Assembly: GCA_028290465.1 (NCBI GenBank)
Contig: JAQGJU010000148.1
Span: 1-53,400 of the forward strand
Direction: 5' to 3'
Length of the DNA: 53,400 nt
Source: Xanthobacteraceae bacterium
Lineage (GTDB): Bacteria; Pseudomonadota; Alphaproteobacteria; Rhizobiales; Xanthobacteraceae
Under the pieces are notes generated by a model. That model worked only from the letters and a program-made list of their open reading frames with translations, did no database searches and had not been told where the DNA came from. Made by a program: the position numbers and the translations under genes. Positions 33,398-42,831 of this stretch are shown piece by piece (position 1 is the first letter of the stretch; the number at the start of each line of letters is the position of its first letter).

Positions 33398-33569
33398 ATG
33401 CGGCTGAATCAAAAAAAGCGGACGACTGCAGTGCCTCAGCCGTTGGGTTCAATTGAGCCGACTTTGTCGGAACGGGCCTATATTGATCTGCGAAGGCAGA
33501 TCCTCAACGGGTGATTTCAAGCCCAGTCAGAAACGCGCGATCCAGCACCCCCTAGAACTGAATGGTTAA
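33398..33569 (+). pseudogene. Frameshifted N-terminal remnant of a GntR regulator
   Basis: The reading frame from ATG 33398 gives PTLSERAYIDLRRQILNG and then stops. Removing one T at about 33512 restores DFKPSQKRAIQ before another stop, so the two halves make the typical GntR opening L-E-xY-LR--I--G-F-PG. The rest of the helix-turn-helix and the ligand domain are absent. This is a decayed regulator gene between the MBL unit and the histidine kinase. Confidence 0.7.
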
Positions 33570-33730
33570 ACCTCGACGAGGGCGATAAGCTCCTCGCGCG
33601 ATGAGACCGCCGTCAGGTCCGTCGCGCAATGTCGTGTCGGCAATAGAAACGGAGAGTCAAAGAACTTTCGCGTCCAGTCTGGCGGGTGTAGATTTCCCGA
33701 GAAGCCCCATTCATCGTATTGGCGCTTGAT

Positions 33731-35914
33731 ATGAAGTCCGACCAAACACGAGGGCTGCGCACGTTCGTCGCTCAGTGCGTCCTGGGCGGCATCGGCCTGG
33801 CGTTGATCACGGCGGTCTGCTTTGCACTCAAGCTCGACTTTGCGACCGTCAGCTTCTGCTATCTGATGCTGATTGCGCTGCTCTCGATGATGGGCAGCTT
33901 TGCCGCGTCCGTCGTTCTGCCGGTCATTGCGGTTGTATGCCTGAACTACTTCTTCGTCGAGCCGCTGTTCCAGATCCGGTTTCATGAGGTGCAGGAACCC
34001 GTGGGACTGGCGGCGTTTCTGACAACGTCGCTGATTGTCACGACGCTGACCTTTAGGGTGCGGCGGAATGCACAAGCCTTGGTGGCGGCTCAGGCGGCGA
34101 TGATCGACTCCATTCCGGGCATGGTCTGGAGCGCACATGCGGACGGGTCACGCGCCGTCGCCAACCGGCGCTGGAGCGAATTCACAGGGTTGCAGCACAT
34201 TGAAATCGGCGCGGAGTCCAGCGTCTATCACCCCGACGACCGGGACAATGTCGTCAAACGGTGGCGTCATTCCGTCGTCTCTGGCGAATCGTTCGAGGTC
34301 GAAGCGCGTATGAGGAGCGCCAATGGCGACTTCCGCGCATTCCTGATCCGTGCCGAGCCGGTGCGCGACCAGAGCGGCCGCATCGTCAGATGGTACGGGC
34401 TCAGCACCGACGTGGAGGATCGCCGCCGCGCGATGGAGGATCTGCGCGCCCGGGAACGGGAGTGGCGGGAGGTCTTCGAGCACAATCCCGCCATGTACTT
34501 CATGCTCGACCCAAGCGGTACGGTCCTCTCGCTGAATGCCTTCGGCGCGGCGCAGCTCGGTTACACGGCCGCCGAACTGATCGGCCAGTCGGTGCTGAAG
34601 GTGTTCCTCAAGAGCGACTGGCACACGATCAACGGACGGGTCGCCAAGTGCCTGCAACAGCTCGGACAGTCACACAACTGGGAAGCCTGCAAGGTGCGAA
34701 AGGATGGGACCAGGCTGTGGGTACGTGAGACTGCGAAGGCGGTGCAGCGGCCCGGCAACCAGATCATCATCCTGGTCGCATGTGAAGACATTACGGAGCG
34801 CAAACGAGCGGAGGATGCGCTGCGACAGAGCCAGATGCAGCTGGCCGAGGCCCAGGAGTTGAGCCACACCGGCAGCTTCAGTTGGGAGATGAAAACGGGC
34901 GCACTGGTCTGGTCCGATGAGCTGTTCCGGATCTTCGAGCTGGATCGCGCCGAGAAGCCGAGCGTCGAGCTGGTCCTGCAGCGAACGCACCCGGACGACC
35001 GTGCCGGGCTCCGGCACGTCCTGACCCAAGTTGAGCGGGAGCGGACGGCCTGGGAGTATGAGCACCGGCTCATGATCGACGGCAGGATCAAGCATGTGCG
35101 CGTGGTGGCTCATGCCAGCACCACGACGGGGGACGAGAGCTGGTTCGTCGGCGCAGTCATGGACCGCACCGCCGCGTGGAACGCCGAGCAGGAGCTTCAG
35201 CAGGCCCAGAACGAACTTGCGCGGGTGTCGCGTGTAACGACCCTGGGAGAGCTCACGGCCGCGATCGCGCACGAGATCAACCAGCCGCTCACCGGCTTGG
35301 TGAGCAGCGGCAGTGCCTGCCTGCGGTGGCTCGCGAGCGATCCGCCCGACCTCGATTCGGCGCGGCGCGCGGTGGAACGGATGACCAAGGACGGCACGCG
35401 CGCCGGCGAGGTCATTGGCCGGATACGCTCCCTGGTCAAAAAGGCTCCGCCGCGGCGGGACTGGCTGAACATCAACGATGTCGTGACCGAGGTGTTGGCG
35501 CTGATCGGCACCGAGCTCCAGCGCAACGGGGTCTTGATTCTGACCGAACTTTCAAATGACGTACCGTGCGCATTCGGCGACCGCGTCCAGTTGCAACAGG
35601 TCGTGCTCAACCTGATCATGAATGCGAACGATGCGATGGCCGACGGTCCGCGCCAGTTGCTGATCCGTTCGGAAAACAAGGAAGCCGATGAAGTCCGCTT
35701 GAGCGTCTGCGACACCGGCGTCGGCCTGGACGGCGTGAATGTGGATGCCCTGTTCGAGGCGTTTTACACCACCAAGCGCGACGGCATGGGGATGGGGCTG
35801 GCGGTCAGCCGATCCCTCATCGAAGCGCATGGCGGGCGGTTGTGGGCGGCGCCGAACACACCGCGCGGGGCGGTCTTCCAATTCAGCTTGCCTGTGGGCG
35901 GGGAGAGAGCATGA
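33731..35914 (+). CDS. PAS-domain sensor histidine kinase with DUF4118-type membrane region
   Basis: A 727-residue kinase from ATG 33731 (TTG 33719 is an alternative; neither has a clear ribosome binding site). The first 110 residues contain about four membrane segments of the KdpD/DUF4118 kind (FFVEPLFQIRF). Three PAS-like regions follow (about 115-230, 240-365 and 375-490; for example HPDDRDNVVKRW, EDITERKRAEDALRQSQMQL, HTGSFSWEMKTG). The HisKA box is LTAAIAHEINQPLTGLV with the phosphorylated histidine near 513, and the ATPase has MNANDAM, DTGVGLD and GMGMGLAVSRSLIEAHGG. It should phosphorylate the FixJ-type regulator encoded 66 bases downstream. Confidence 0.92.
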   Translation: MKSDQTRGLRTFVAQCVLGGIGLALITAVCFALKLDFATVSFCYLMLIALLSMMGSFAASVVLPVIAVVCLNYFFVEPLFQIRFHEVQEPVGLAAFLTTSLIVTTLTFRVRRNAQALVAAQAAMIDSIPGMVWSAHADGSRAVANRRWSEFTGLQHIEIGAESSVYHPDDRDNVVKRWRHSVVSGESFEVEARMRSANGDFRAFLIRAEPVRDQSGRIVRWYGLSTDVEDRRRAMEDLRAREREWREVFEHNPAMYFMLDPSGTVLSLNAFGAAQLGYTAAELIGQSVLKVFLKSDWHTINGRVAKCLQQLGQSHNWEACKVRKDGTRLWVRETAKAVQRPGNQIIILVACEDITERKRAEDALRQSQMQLAEAQELSHTGSFSWEMKTGALVWSDELFRIFELDRAEKPSVELVLQRTHPDDRAGLRHVLTQVERERTAWEYEHRLMIDGRIKHVRVVAHASTTTGDESWFVGAVMDRTAAWNAEQELQQAQNELARVSRVTTLGELTAAIAHEINQPLTGLVSSGSACLRWLASDPPDLDSARRAVERMTKDGTRAGEVIGRIRSLVKKAPPRRDWLNINDVVTEVLALIGTELQRNGVLILTELSNDVPCAFGDRVQLQQVVLNLIMNANDAMADGPRQLLIRSENKEADEVRLSVCDTGVGLDGVNVDALFEAFYTTKRDGMGMGLAVSRSLIEAHGGRLWAAPNTPRGAVFQFSLPVGGERA

Positions 35915-35980
35915 TGGCCGCTGGCCGGCCGTCGGTCGTGAGCTCACCGGGTGCAGAATCCCGCTTCCACGGATCGTGCG

Positions 35981-36613
35981 ATGGCACAGTTGAATGAGGA
36001 GCGCCCGGTCATCTTCCTCATCGACGATGACCCGTCGGTGCGCGAGGGAATCTCGGACCTGTTGCGCTCGATGAGCCTGACCGTACAGGCATTCGAGTCG
36101 GCGCAGGAATTCCTCGACAGCCAGCGGCCGGATGTGCCGGGCTGCATCGTGCTCGATGTCAGGCTCCCGGGCCAGAGCGGACTGGAATTCCAGCGTACCC
36201 TGGGTAATTCCAACATCGAGCTTCCGGTCATCTTCATCAGCGGGCACGGGGACATCCCGATGTCCGTGCGCGCCATCAAATCGGGCGCGATCGAATTCCT
36301 GACAAAGCCGCTGCGCGAGCAGGAACTGCTCGACGCCGTGCAGGCGGGGATCGCCTATGATCGCGCCCGGCGTGCGGGGGCCGGCATGCTCGCGGAACTC
36401 CGCGAGCGCTACGAGTCTCTGACCCCGCGCGAACGCGAGCTCCTGGCGCTCGTCGTGTCCGGCCGCCGCAACAAACAGATCGCGGCGGACGCGGGACTGA
36501 GCGAGATGACCGTCAAGGTGCATCGCAGCCAGATCATGCGGAAAATGCGGGCTCAATCCGTCATCGACCTGGTGCGGATGGCCGACAAGCTCGGCGTCTC
36601 CAGCAAGGCTTAG
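35981..36613 (+). CDS. FixJ/NodW-type response regulator
   Basis: A 210-residue regulator from ATG 35981, with GTG 35951 as an alternative. The receiver has IFLIDDDPSVREG, the phospho-acceptor D59 in IVLDVRLPGQSG, and KPLREQELL. The C-terminal LuxR-type helix-turn-helix is SLTPRERELLALVVSGRRNK and TVKVHRSQIMRKM. It belongs to the FixJ/TodT/NodW group and is the obvious partner of the upstream PAS kinase. Its targets may be the respiratory and efflux genes downstream. Confidence 0.93.
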   Translation: MAQLNEERPVIFLIDDDPSVREGISDLLRSMSLTVQAFESAQEFLDSQRPDVPGCIVLDVRLPGQSGLEFQRTLGNSNIELPVIFISGHGDIPMSVRAIKSGAIEFLTKPLREQELLDAVQAGIAYDRARRAGAGMLAELRERYESLTPRERELLALVVSGRRNKQIAADAGLSEMTVKVHRSQIMRKMRAQSVIDLVRMADKLGVSSKA

Positions 36614-36772
36614 GCGTCTAAACCAAAGTACTAGGCCTCTCGCCCGGTCGTGGTGCCGGGCCCGCCCTCGGTTGCCGCGCGCCTTCCACAAATTATCCCC
36701 GATGCGACCTCTGCTTAATGGCGGCAACGCGGTTGCGCGCGTTAGCTTCATGAGCGTTAGGGGAGGCTGCAA

Positions 36773-37165
36773 GTGGGAAAGACGGCTTTGATCTCGATCG
36801 TCGACGATAATGATTCAGTCCGCGAGGGGATTATGGATCTCATCAAGTCCATGGGTTTCGAGGCAGAAGCGTTCGAGCGCGCCGAGGATTTCCTTCGCTC
36901 CTCCCGCCATGCCGACACGTCGTGCCTCATTACCGATGTCCGGATGCCGGGGATGACCGGCCTTGAGCTTCATGCGCGTCTGGTCGCGTCGGGCAAGCCG
37001 ATTCCTACGATCGTGATCACGGCCTTTCCGGAGGAAGCCGACCGCGCGCGCGCGCTCATGGCCGGCGTCGTTTGCTACCTGCCCAAGCCGTTCGACGAGG
37101 ATCATCTGCTTGCGTGCATTCAGACGGCCTTGGTGTCCTTCAGCAGCCGCGAGGAAGAGTCATGA
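36773..37165 (+). CDS. Stand-alone receiver-domain response regulator
   Basis: A 130-residue single receiver domain starting at GTG 36773 behind GGGGAGGCTGCAA. It has ISIVDDNDSVREGIMDLIKS, the phospho-acceptor D55 in LITDVRMPGMTG, and LPKPFDEDHL, so all catalytic positions are kept, and no output domain. A hairpin (GCCCGG/CCGGGC near 36642-36661) separates it from the FixJ-type gene. It may act as a phosphate sink or connector for the neighbouring kinase. Its stop overlaps the start of the next gene. Confidence 0.92.
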   Translation: MGKTALISIVDDNDSVREGIMDLIKSMGFEAEAFERAEDFLRSSRHADTSCLITDVRMPGMTGLELHARLVASGKPIPTIVITAFPEEADRARALMAGVVCYLPKPFDEDHLLACIQTALVSFSSREEES

Positions 37166-37692
37166 AACTCGTCTCTGCACGCCCAGCACACAATATGCGC
37201 ACTCGAGCCGGTGTCCCCCCCTCTGATCGGGTGCGCATGCGGCCGGTCCGGCGCGATGCGAGCCCCTGCGGACCGGCCGCCCCTCTCTCGGCGCGGCGCG
37301 ACGCGCAGGCGCAGTTGTTGGTCGGCGCAGCCCGCGTCGCCCAGGCGTCTGTGCTCGCCACGGCGCTGCTCTGCCTCGCGACGGCAGGGCACGCAGCCGA
37401 AGGTGATCATGGCCATGGTCACGAATCCTGGCATGCGGAGTTTTATTCCAAGCTGATGCGCCCGGACACCAAGACCCCGTGCTGCAATCTGTCCGACTGC
37501 CGACCCACCGAGCTGCGTACGACCGGCGATCACTACGAGGTCAAAAAGGATGGACGGTGGGTCCGTGTACCCCCGGAAAAGATCGTCAAGGTTGCCCCGC
37601 CGGACGGCGGCGCTCACATCTGTGCTCCGCCGGAGATCAGTTCGTGGGGACCCGATGACGTCTATTGCGTCGTGATGCCGTTCGAGACCTGA
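37162..37692 (+). CDS. Secreted cysteine-containing hypothetical protein
   Basis: A 176-residue frame from ATG 37162, overlapping the receiver gene by four bases. The N-terminal 60 residues are Arg/Ala-rich and the real start may be internal (for example ATG 37195), because the hydrophobic signal segment ASVLATALLCLATAGHAAEG sits at about residues 63-82. The mature part has HGHGHESWHAEFYSKLMRP, TPCCNLSDCRPTELR and GAHICAPPE, giving four cysteines and a histidine-rich start that could bind metal or form disulfides. I recall comparable hypothetical proteins from Bradyrhizobium but know no function. Confidence 0.75.
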   Translation: MKLVSARPAHNMRTRAGVPPSDRVRMRPVRRDASPCGPAAPLSARRDAQAQLLVGAARVAQASVLATALLCLATAGHAAEGDHGHGHESWHAEFYSKLMRPDTKTPCCNLSDCRPTELRTTGDHYEVKKDGRWVRVPPEKIVKVAPPDGGAHICAPPEISSWGPDDVYCVVMPFET

Positions 37693-37735
37693 CGGCGGCA
37701 TCAGAACAAGCACTCCAAACCACGTGGAGACGACA

Positions 37736-38734
37736 ATGCTTGCAAGCAACATCGAAGCCACCGCATGCGGGGCAGAGAAACGGCTGGCCCTTTCTGCTCT
37801 TGCATTGCAAGCACCGCAACGCGGCGGCTGGTGTGGGCTGACAAGCGCCCGTCCTGCCGCACACGCTGTGCAGCGGGGCATCGAAATCGCTCCAAAACAG
37901 GTTGCCAGTCGGTTGGGCACCAGCTGTACCGGCATGGCGGCTGAAGTCGTTCGGATCGGGCCGTGCGAGCGGGTGGATGTCAGGTTTCGCGCGCCGGTTC
38001 ACTTGCTCGTGGCCGTGGAGGAGGGCGTCAGGGTGGACGGCGAAACGGCCGTGGAAGGACTGCCCGGGTCCCGGCTGCGCGATCGCCGACGCAAGCTGAT
38101 CTTCGTGCCCGCCGGGCACCATTATCATGAATGGCATCAGACGTCAGCGCCGTCATCCGCCATGCATTTCTACTTCGATCCGGAGAAGTTAAGCCTCGAT
38201 GACGACAGCGATATCCGCGATGCGCTTCGCGCTCCGCGGCTGTTCTTCGAGGACGCCGCGGTGTGGGAGACCGTGCGCAAGATCTGGGAACTGATCGAGC
38301 GCTCCGACGCCGGCGACACCCTCTGCTTCGAGGCGCTCGGCATCGTGCTGGTGCATGAACTGGTCCGCCCCGCGCTGCGGTCGCGGCCCGCTCCATTGGC
38401 ACGCGGCGGGCTCGCTTCGTGGCAGCAGCGGATCCTTGCCGAATACATCGCAGACCACCTGTCAGACCAGATCTCATTGACCGATATGGCGCGGCTCGTG
38501 CGGCTGAGCCCGTACCATCTCTGCCGGGCGTTCAAGGTCTCATTCGGTGCGCCGCCGCACCGGTATCACATCGGGCGGCGTATCGAGCGGGCTAAAGAAC
38601 TGATGGCAAATCGGGATTGCTCGATCACGGAAATCGCGCTTGCCGGTGGGTTCAGCGACAGCAGCGCATTTTCGGTGGCCTTCCGTAGGAACGCAGGCAC
38701 GACGCCGAGCGCTTACCGCCGCAGCCTGCGGTGA
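37736..38734 (+). CDS. AraC family transcriptional regulator
   Basis: A 332-residue protein from ATG 37736 (GTG 37724 is an alternative). The C-terminal AraC domain has two helix-turn-helix motifs: IADHLSDQISLTDMARLVRL, YHLCRAFKVSFGAPPHRYHI and ITEIALAGGFSDSSAFSVAF, then TPSAYRRSLR. The N-terminal half contains a cupin-like region (KLIFVPAGHHYHEWHQT) with histidines. It lies between the two-component genes and the efflux operon and may control the latter. Confidence 0.92.
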   Translation: MLASNIEATACGAEKRLALSALALQAPQRGGWCGLTSARPAAHAVQRGIEIAPKQVASRLGTSCTGMAAEVVRIGPCERVDVRFRAPVHLLVAVEEGVRVDGETAVEGLPGSRLRDRRRKLIFVPAGHHYHEWHQTSAPSSAMHFYFDPEKLSLDDDSDIRDALRAPRLFFEDAAVWETVRKIWELIERSDAGDTLCFEALGIVLVHELVRPALRSRPAPLARGGLASWQQRILAEYIADHLSDQISLTDMARLVRLSPYHLCRAFKVSFGAPPHRYHIGRRIERAKELMANRDCSITEIALAGGFSDSSAFSVAFRRNAGTTPSAYRRSLR

Positions 38735-38927
38735 GCGGCGCCGCAGGAGCATGCACGGCCTATCTCCCGGCGGCGTGTCGCACCGTTGGCAGCAATCGGA
38801 AGACATCAGGGACAATTCCAAGCAGGCCGCGTCACTACCGGCCGCTTAACTCAGGAATGTCACCAAAGGCTGAAACGGCGGCTGCCTTGGCGCTGGCGCG
38901 GGTCGCGGCCGCGGGATGGAGGTCGAT

Positions 38928-39128
38928 ATGTTTGGCGAAAGCCTGATCTGTGGCGCTACTCCCGCTGTCGTATTAGTGCCGACAAATGGAATTGAGCTCG
39001 TATTGGCAGCGGCTTTCTGCCTGTCGGTGCTGATTGGCGCCGCTACCGTAGCGGTCTGCCTGCCACCGCAACGCCTACGCCAGTGCGCTTGGGCACGAGC
39101 TCTGGGCAGGGGCTCTAAGCAAGCGTGA
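38928..39128 (+). CDS. Possible small membrane protein, 66 aa
   Basis: ATG 38928 has a good GGAGG site five bases upstream. The product contains one strong hydrophobic segment (GIELVLAAAFCLSVLIGAAT), a KdpF-like size, and a short Arg/Gln-rich end. No family is recognised. Because the coding evidence is only the ribosome binding site and the membrane helix, the gene is tentative. Confidence 0.4.
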   Translation: MFGESLICGATPAVVLVPTNGIELVLAAAFCLSVLIGAATVAVCLPPQRLRQCAWARALGRGSKQA

Positions 39129-39208
39129 GGGATTCCTGGTCGCTTTTTTAGATAGGTGCCGCTCGGAAGGATGTGTGGCGTGAATAGCAGTTACAGCAAG
39201 GAGCCGTC

Positions 39209-39397
39209 ATGACGACCTATAGCAAACTGCCCGCAATCATCGGGATTCTGGGCGCGGCGGCGCTCTCCGCCGGTACGATCGTCTCGGTCGCGAGCCTTCC
39301 CGCCGACCAACAGCAGGACAGCCGGCCCTACAACGAGGACAGCCGGCACGCTGTCGCGCACGGCGGTCTTCGTGATGCCAAGTCAATCAGCAAGTAG
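39209..39397 (+). CDS. Small secreted or membrane-anchored hypothetical protein, 62 aa
   Basis: ATG 39209 is preceded by AAGGAG. The N-terminus has a hydrophobic stretch (IIGILGAAALSAGTIVSVAS), after which the protein is polar (DQQQDSRPYNEDSRHA). It overlaps the start of the pump adaptor gene and may be the first gene of the efflux operon. Function unknown. Confidence 0.6.
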   Translation: MTTYSKLPAIIGILGAAALSAGTIVSVASLPADQQQDSRPYNEDSRHAVAHGGLRDAKSISK

Positions 39398-40748
39398 TCG
39401 CCTGGACCCATCAGGGGCTCCAGTCTCCGCTCGCGACGACATGGCACGAGAGCCAACCGCGCCAGATCTGGTTCCGCAGATTCCGGGCTCGCCGGCCGGT
39501 CCGTCGCCCGGCCCTCGAGCATTGCCGGACAGTGACAGACACAGTGAGAGCTCTGGCCACGCCACGAGCGAGAGCGTTGAATCAAAAGTCCATACTCCGG
39601 ACGGAGAGCCGCCTGGCATTGCAGTTTCGCGCACTGAATCCGAGACGCCGCCGGCGGCGGAGCAGCGGGGCGGCCAGGCGCAAGGCGGCATTCTGCGGCG
39701 TCATCCGGTTGCAAGTGCGATGGCGGTACTCATCCTCGCGGTCGCGGCGGCCGGCGGGTATCTCTATCTGGATTACACCGGGCATTTCCAGTCCACCGAC
39801 GACGCCTTCATTGCTGCGCGCCAGTTTGCCCTGTCGGCCAAAGTGTCGGGCTATGTCACGGCCGTTCCAGTGACGGACAATCAGCACGTCGCCGTTGGCG
39901 GCGTGATCGCGCGCTTGGACGATCGCGACTATCGCGTCGCGCTCGAGCAGGCGCAGGCTCAGGTCGCGGTCGCGCAAGCCAATATCCAGAACATCGATGC
40001 GCAGATCGTGGTCCAGCAGGCCCAGGTCCATGCCAACGAAGCGCAAGTGGAGCAGACGCAGGCGACGCTCGTCTTCGCGCAGCAGGAGGCGGCCCGCTAC
40101 GGGGATCTGGCCAAGAAAGGCATCGGGACGGTGGAGAGTGCCCAGCAATACGTCTCGCAACTGCATCAGCAGGAAGCGGCGCTGAAAACCTCTCAGGCCA
40201 ATCTCACCGTGGCGCAGCAGCAGATCGGCGCCCTCCAGGCGCAGCGGGCCAGCGCCGTCGCCACGCTGGCGCAAGCCACGGCGCAACTTCACCAAGCCGA
40301 CCTGAACCTGTCCTACACGATATTGACCGCGGCCCAGGCCGGGCGCGTGGTCAGCCTTACGGCGGCCGTCGGCGAATACGCCCAGGCGGGCACCAGCCTG
40401 AGCATGTTCGTGCCGGACGAGATGTGGGTCACCGCGAACTTCAAGGAGACGCAGCTCACGGCGATGCAGCCCGGCCAGTCGGTGGAGCTGAGCATCGACG
40501 CATTTCCGGACCGCGTCATCCAGGGCCGGGTCGCGAGCGTGCAGCCCGGCTCCGGCACGGCCTTCTCGCTGCTGCCGGTCGAGAACGCCACCGGCAATTA
40601 CGTCAAGATCGTCCAGCGCGTCCCGGTCAAGATCGTGATCAACGCGGTGCCGCCGGACCTGGTGCTCGGTCCTGGAATGTCGGTCGTTCCGAACGTGCGC
40701 ATCGATCCGACACCATCGTTGCTTGAGCGACTGAGGGCGTTCCTGTGA
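39375..40748 (+). CDS. emrA: HlyD/EmrA-type membrane fusion protein
   Basis: A 457-residue periplasmic adaptor. About 110 disordered Pro/Ser-rich residues precede the membrane anchor (SAMAVLILAVAAAGGYLYL). STDDAFIAARQFALSAKVSGYV is the EmrA/HlyD lipoyl motif, followed by a long Gln/Ala-rich coiled-coil hairpin (VAQANIQNIDAQIVVQQAQV and more) and the beta-barrel (VPDEMWVTANFKETQL). The long N-terminal tail is unusual; ATG 39441 is a shorter alternative start. It ends overlapping the MFS gene and would link it to an outer-membrane channel. Confidence 0.92.
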   Translation: MPSQSASSRLDPSGAPVSARDDMAREPTAPDLVPQIPGSPAGPSPGPRALPDSDRHSESSGHATSESVESKVHTPDGEPPGIAVSRTESETPPAAEQRGGQAQGGILRRHPVASAMAVLILAVAAAGGYLYLDYTGHFQSTDDAFIAARQFALSAKVSGYVTAVPVTDNQHVAVGGVIARLDDRDYRVALEQAQAQVAVAQANIQNIDAQIVVQQAQVHANEAQVEQTQATLVFAQQEAARYGDLAKKGIGTVESAQQYVSQLHQQEAALKTSQANLTVAQQQIGALQAQRASAVATLAQATAQLHQADLNLSYTILTAAQAGRVVSLTAAVGEYAQAGTSLSMFVPDEMWVTANFKETQLTAMQPGQSVELSIDAFPDRVIQGRVASVQPGSGTAFSLLPVENATGNYVKIVQRVPVKIVINAVPPDLVLGPGMSVVPNVRIDPTPSLLERLRAFL

Positions 40749-42358
40749 GCGACCCGGCCGGAGCTTCGGCCGGTGGCGCATCGGCCGGTGGTGCGACCAA
40801 GGCCGCCAATCCGTGGGTGATTGCCATCCTGGTGGCGTTCGCCGCTTTCATGGAGGTCCTGGATACGACCATCGCCAACGTCGCGTTGCGCTATGTGGCC
40901 GGCAGCCTGGGCGTCAGCCAGGACGAGGCCTCGTGGGTGGTGACAACGTATCTCGTCGCCAACGCGATTGCTCTCACGGCCAGCGGCTTCTTGGCGCGGA
41001 TGTTTGGCCGCAAGCCGCTGTTCCTCACCTGCCTCGCCTTGTTCACGGTGAGCTCGGTGCTGTGCGGCCTGGCCTGGAATCTCGACTCGTTGCTGTTGTT
41101 TCGCATCCTCCAGGGGCTCGGCGGCGGTGGCATGGTTCCGGTATCGCAGTCGATCCTGGCGGACGCCTTCCCGGAGGAGAAACGTGGACAGGCCTTTGCG
41201 TTGTTCGGTGTCGCGGTCGTCGTGGCGCCGGTGGTCGGCCCGACGCTCGGCGGCTGGCTGTCGGATAACTATTCGTGGCATTGGTGTTTCTTGATCAATG
41301 GCCCGGTTGGGATCCTTGCGATCGGCCTCATCAGCTATATCCTGCGGGAGTCCCCCGAGGCGGTCGCGGAGCGCAAGCGCATTAGGGAGAAAGGCCTCCG
41401 CTTCGACACCGTCGGCTTCCTGCTGATCGTGACCTTCCTCAGCACGCTCGAACTCGTCCTCGACCGTGGTCAGGAGGACGATTGGTTCAGCTCGAGCTTC
41501 ATCACCATCGTCGCCATCGTGTGCGGCCTTGCCTTCGTCCTGATGATTCCGTGGGAGGCAACGCGCCGGGATCCCGTCGTCGACATCCGCATATTGGGGA
41601 CCCGCCAGTTCGGGTCGTGCTTCATTGTGATGCTGGCGACCGGTGCTATCCTTTACGCCACCACTCAGTTCTTGCCTCAACTGGTGCAGGAGGGTTACGG
41701 CTACACCGCGACCTGGGCGGGCCTCGTGCTCTCGCCAGGTGGGCTGGTTGCCATGGCCACGATGTTCATGGTGGGACGGCTCTCCGGCCGGGTCCAGCCC
41801 AAATACCTGATCGCCACCGGCGCGGCGCTGATCGCGTTCTCGATGCACGACCTCACCAGGGTCAATCCAGATCTCGACTTCTGGTTCTTTGCAAACTCAC
41901 GCATGCTGCTCGGAGTCGGGCTGCCCCTGGTCTTCCTGCCAATCATGACCGCCTCGTATGACGGCCTTCCGAGGGATAAGACCGACCAGGCGTCCACGCT
42001 GATGAACGTGGCCCGTAACACCGGCGGCTCCATCGGGATTTCGCTGGCGTCCAACGTCCTGGCGCACCGGGAACAATTCCACCAGAGCCGGTTGGTCGAT
42101 GCGACCATCCCGTCCAACATCGAATACCAGCACACGCTGCAGCAGATGACGCAGTACTTCGTCGGCCACGGCAGCGCGCTGGTGCAGGCGCAGCAGCAGG
42201 CCTTTGCCTGGATCGGACAGGAGGTGCAGTTGCAGGCCATGTACCTGGCTTATATGGACGTGTTCTGGACGCTGATGCTGGTCTCCGCCGCAACCGTTCC
42301 GCTGGCGCTCATCCTGCGCAATAGCAAACCTGCGGCCCATCCGCCGCCCGCGCATTGA
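40745..42358 (+). CDS. emrB: DHA2 family MFS drug transporter (EmrB type)
   Basis: A 537-residue inner-membrane antiporter with 14 predicted helices. [22 protein letters not shown] is the DHA2 motif D1, [13 protein letters not shown] is the cytoplasmic motif A and [20 protein letters not shown] is motif C-adjacent. The GTG start at 40745 overlaps the adaptor stop by four bases. With the upstream adaptor it forms an EmrAB-type pump exporting hydrophobic toxic compounds, probably in exchange for protons. Confidence 0.93.
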   Translation: MSDPAGASAGGASAGGATKAANPWVIAILVAFAAFMEVLDTTIANVALRYVAGSLGVSQDEASWVVTTYLVANAIALTASGFLARMFGRKPLFLTCLALFTVSSVLCGLAWNLDSLLLFRILQGLGGGGMVPVSQSILADAFPEEKRGQAFALFGVAVVVAPVVGPTLGGWLSDNYSWHWCFLINGPVGILAIGLISYILRESPEAVAERKRIREKGLRFDTVGFLLIVTFLSTLELVLDRGQEDDWFSSSFITIVAIVCGLAFVLMIPWEATRRDPVVDIRILGTRQFGSCFIVMLATGAILYATTQFLPQLVQEGYGYTATWAGLVLSPGGLVAMATMFMVGRLSGRVQPKYLIATGAALIAFSMHDLTRVNPDLDFWFFANSRMLLGVGLPLVFLPIMTASYDGLPRDKTDQASTLMNVARNTGGSIGISLASNVLAHREQFHQSRLVDATIPSNIEYQHTLQQMTQYFVGHGSALVQAQQQAFAWIGQEVQLQAMYLAYMDVFWTLMLVSAATVPLALILRNSKPAAHPPPAH

Positions 42359-42359
42359 C

Positions 42360-42578
42360 CTGCTCTCGAGCGTGACGATCCGGCCTGTCGCGGCCGAGAG
42401 CGGCGTGACCCATGACCGGACCGCCGCGCCGTCGAGATGCACTGTGCAGGCGCCGCACTGGCCCCAGGCCGCAGCCGAAGCGCGGCCCGTGCAGGCCAAG
42501 CCCGTTTCTGAGAACGTAGAGCAGCGGCGTGTCGGGATCATCGACGATGACCGATACCGTCTTGCCATTCACGTTCAA
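42360..42578 (-). pseudogene. N-terminal fragment of a (2Fe-2S) oxidoreductase small subunit (iorA/coxS type)
   Basis: The reverse strand starts [20 protein letters not shown] and [18 protein letters not shown], the ferredoxin-like opening of molybdenum hydroxylase small subunits. After a one-base shift it continues [20 protein letters not shown] and [10 protein letters not shown], including the cluster motif. The gene then ends against the pump gene stop, so only about 75 of roughly 155 residues remain. No large subunit is present. It is debris showing a past insertion or deletion downstream of emrB. Confidence 0.85.
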
Positions 42579-42831
42579 CGATGCTGCCGCACGGCGATCT
42601 GCTGTGTACGGCGCGGTGCTTGGCGCGGATTGTCGAGTTCGTTCGGCGCTTGCTCAGGCCGGACTGTGGGCGCGATTTCCGGGAAGGGGATCATGGCAAG
42701 ATTGATCCAGAGCGGGCAATCGCAGCAAGGCGATTCTGATCGGGCCGCCTATCTGCCAATCACTGCGGGATCACAGCCGTCGAACCCGGCGGCACGCGGG
42801 CGTTTCGAGGCTTTTGCAACAGGAGGATTTT

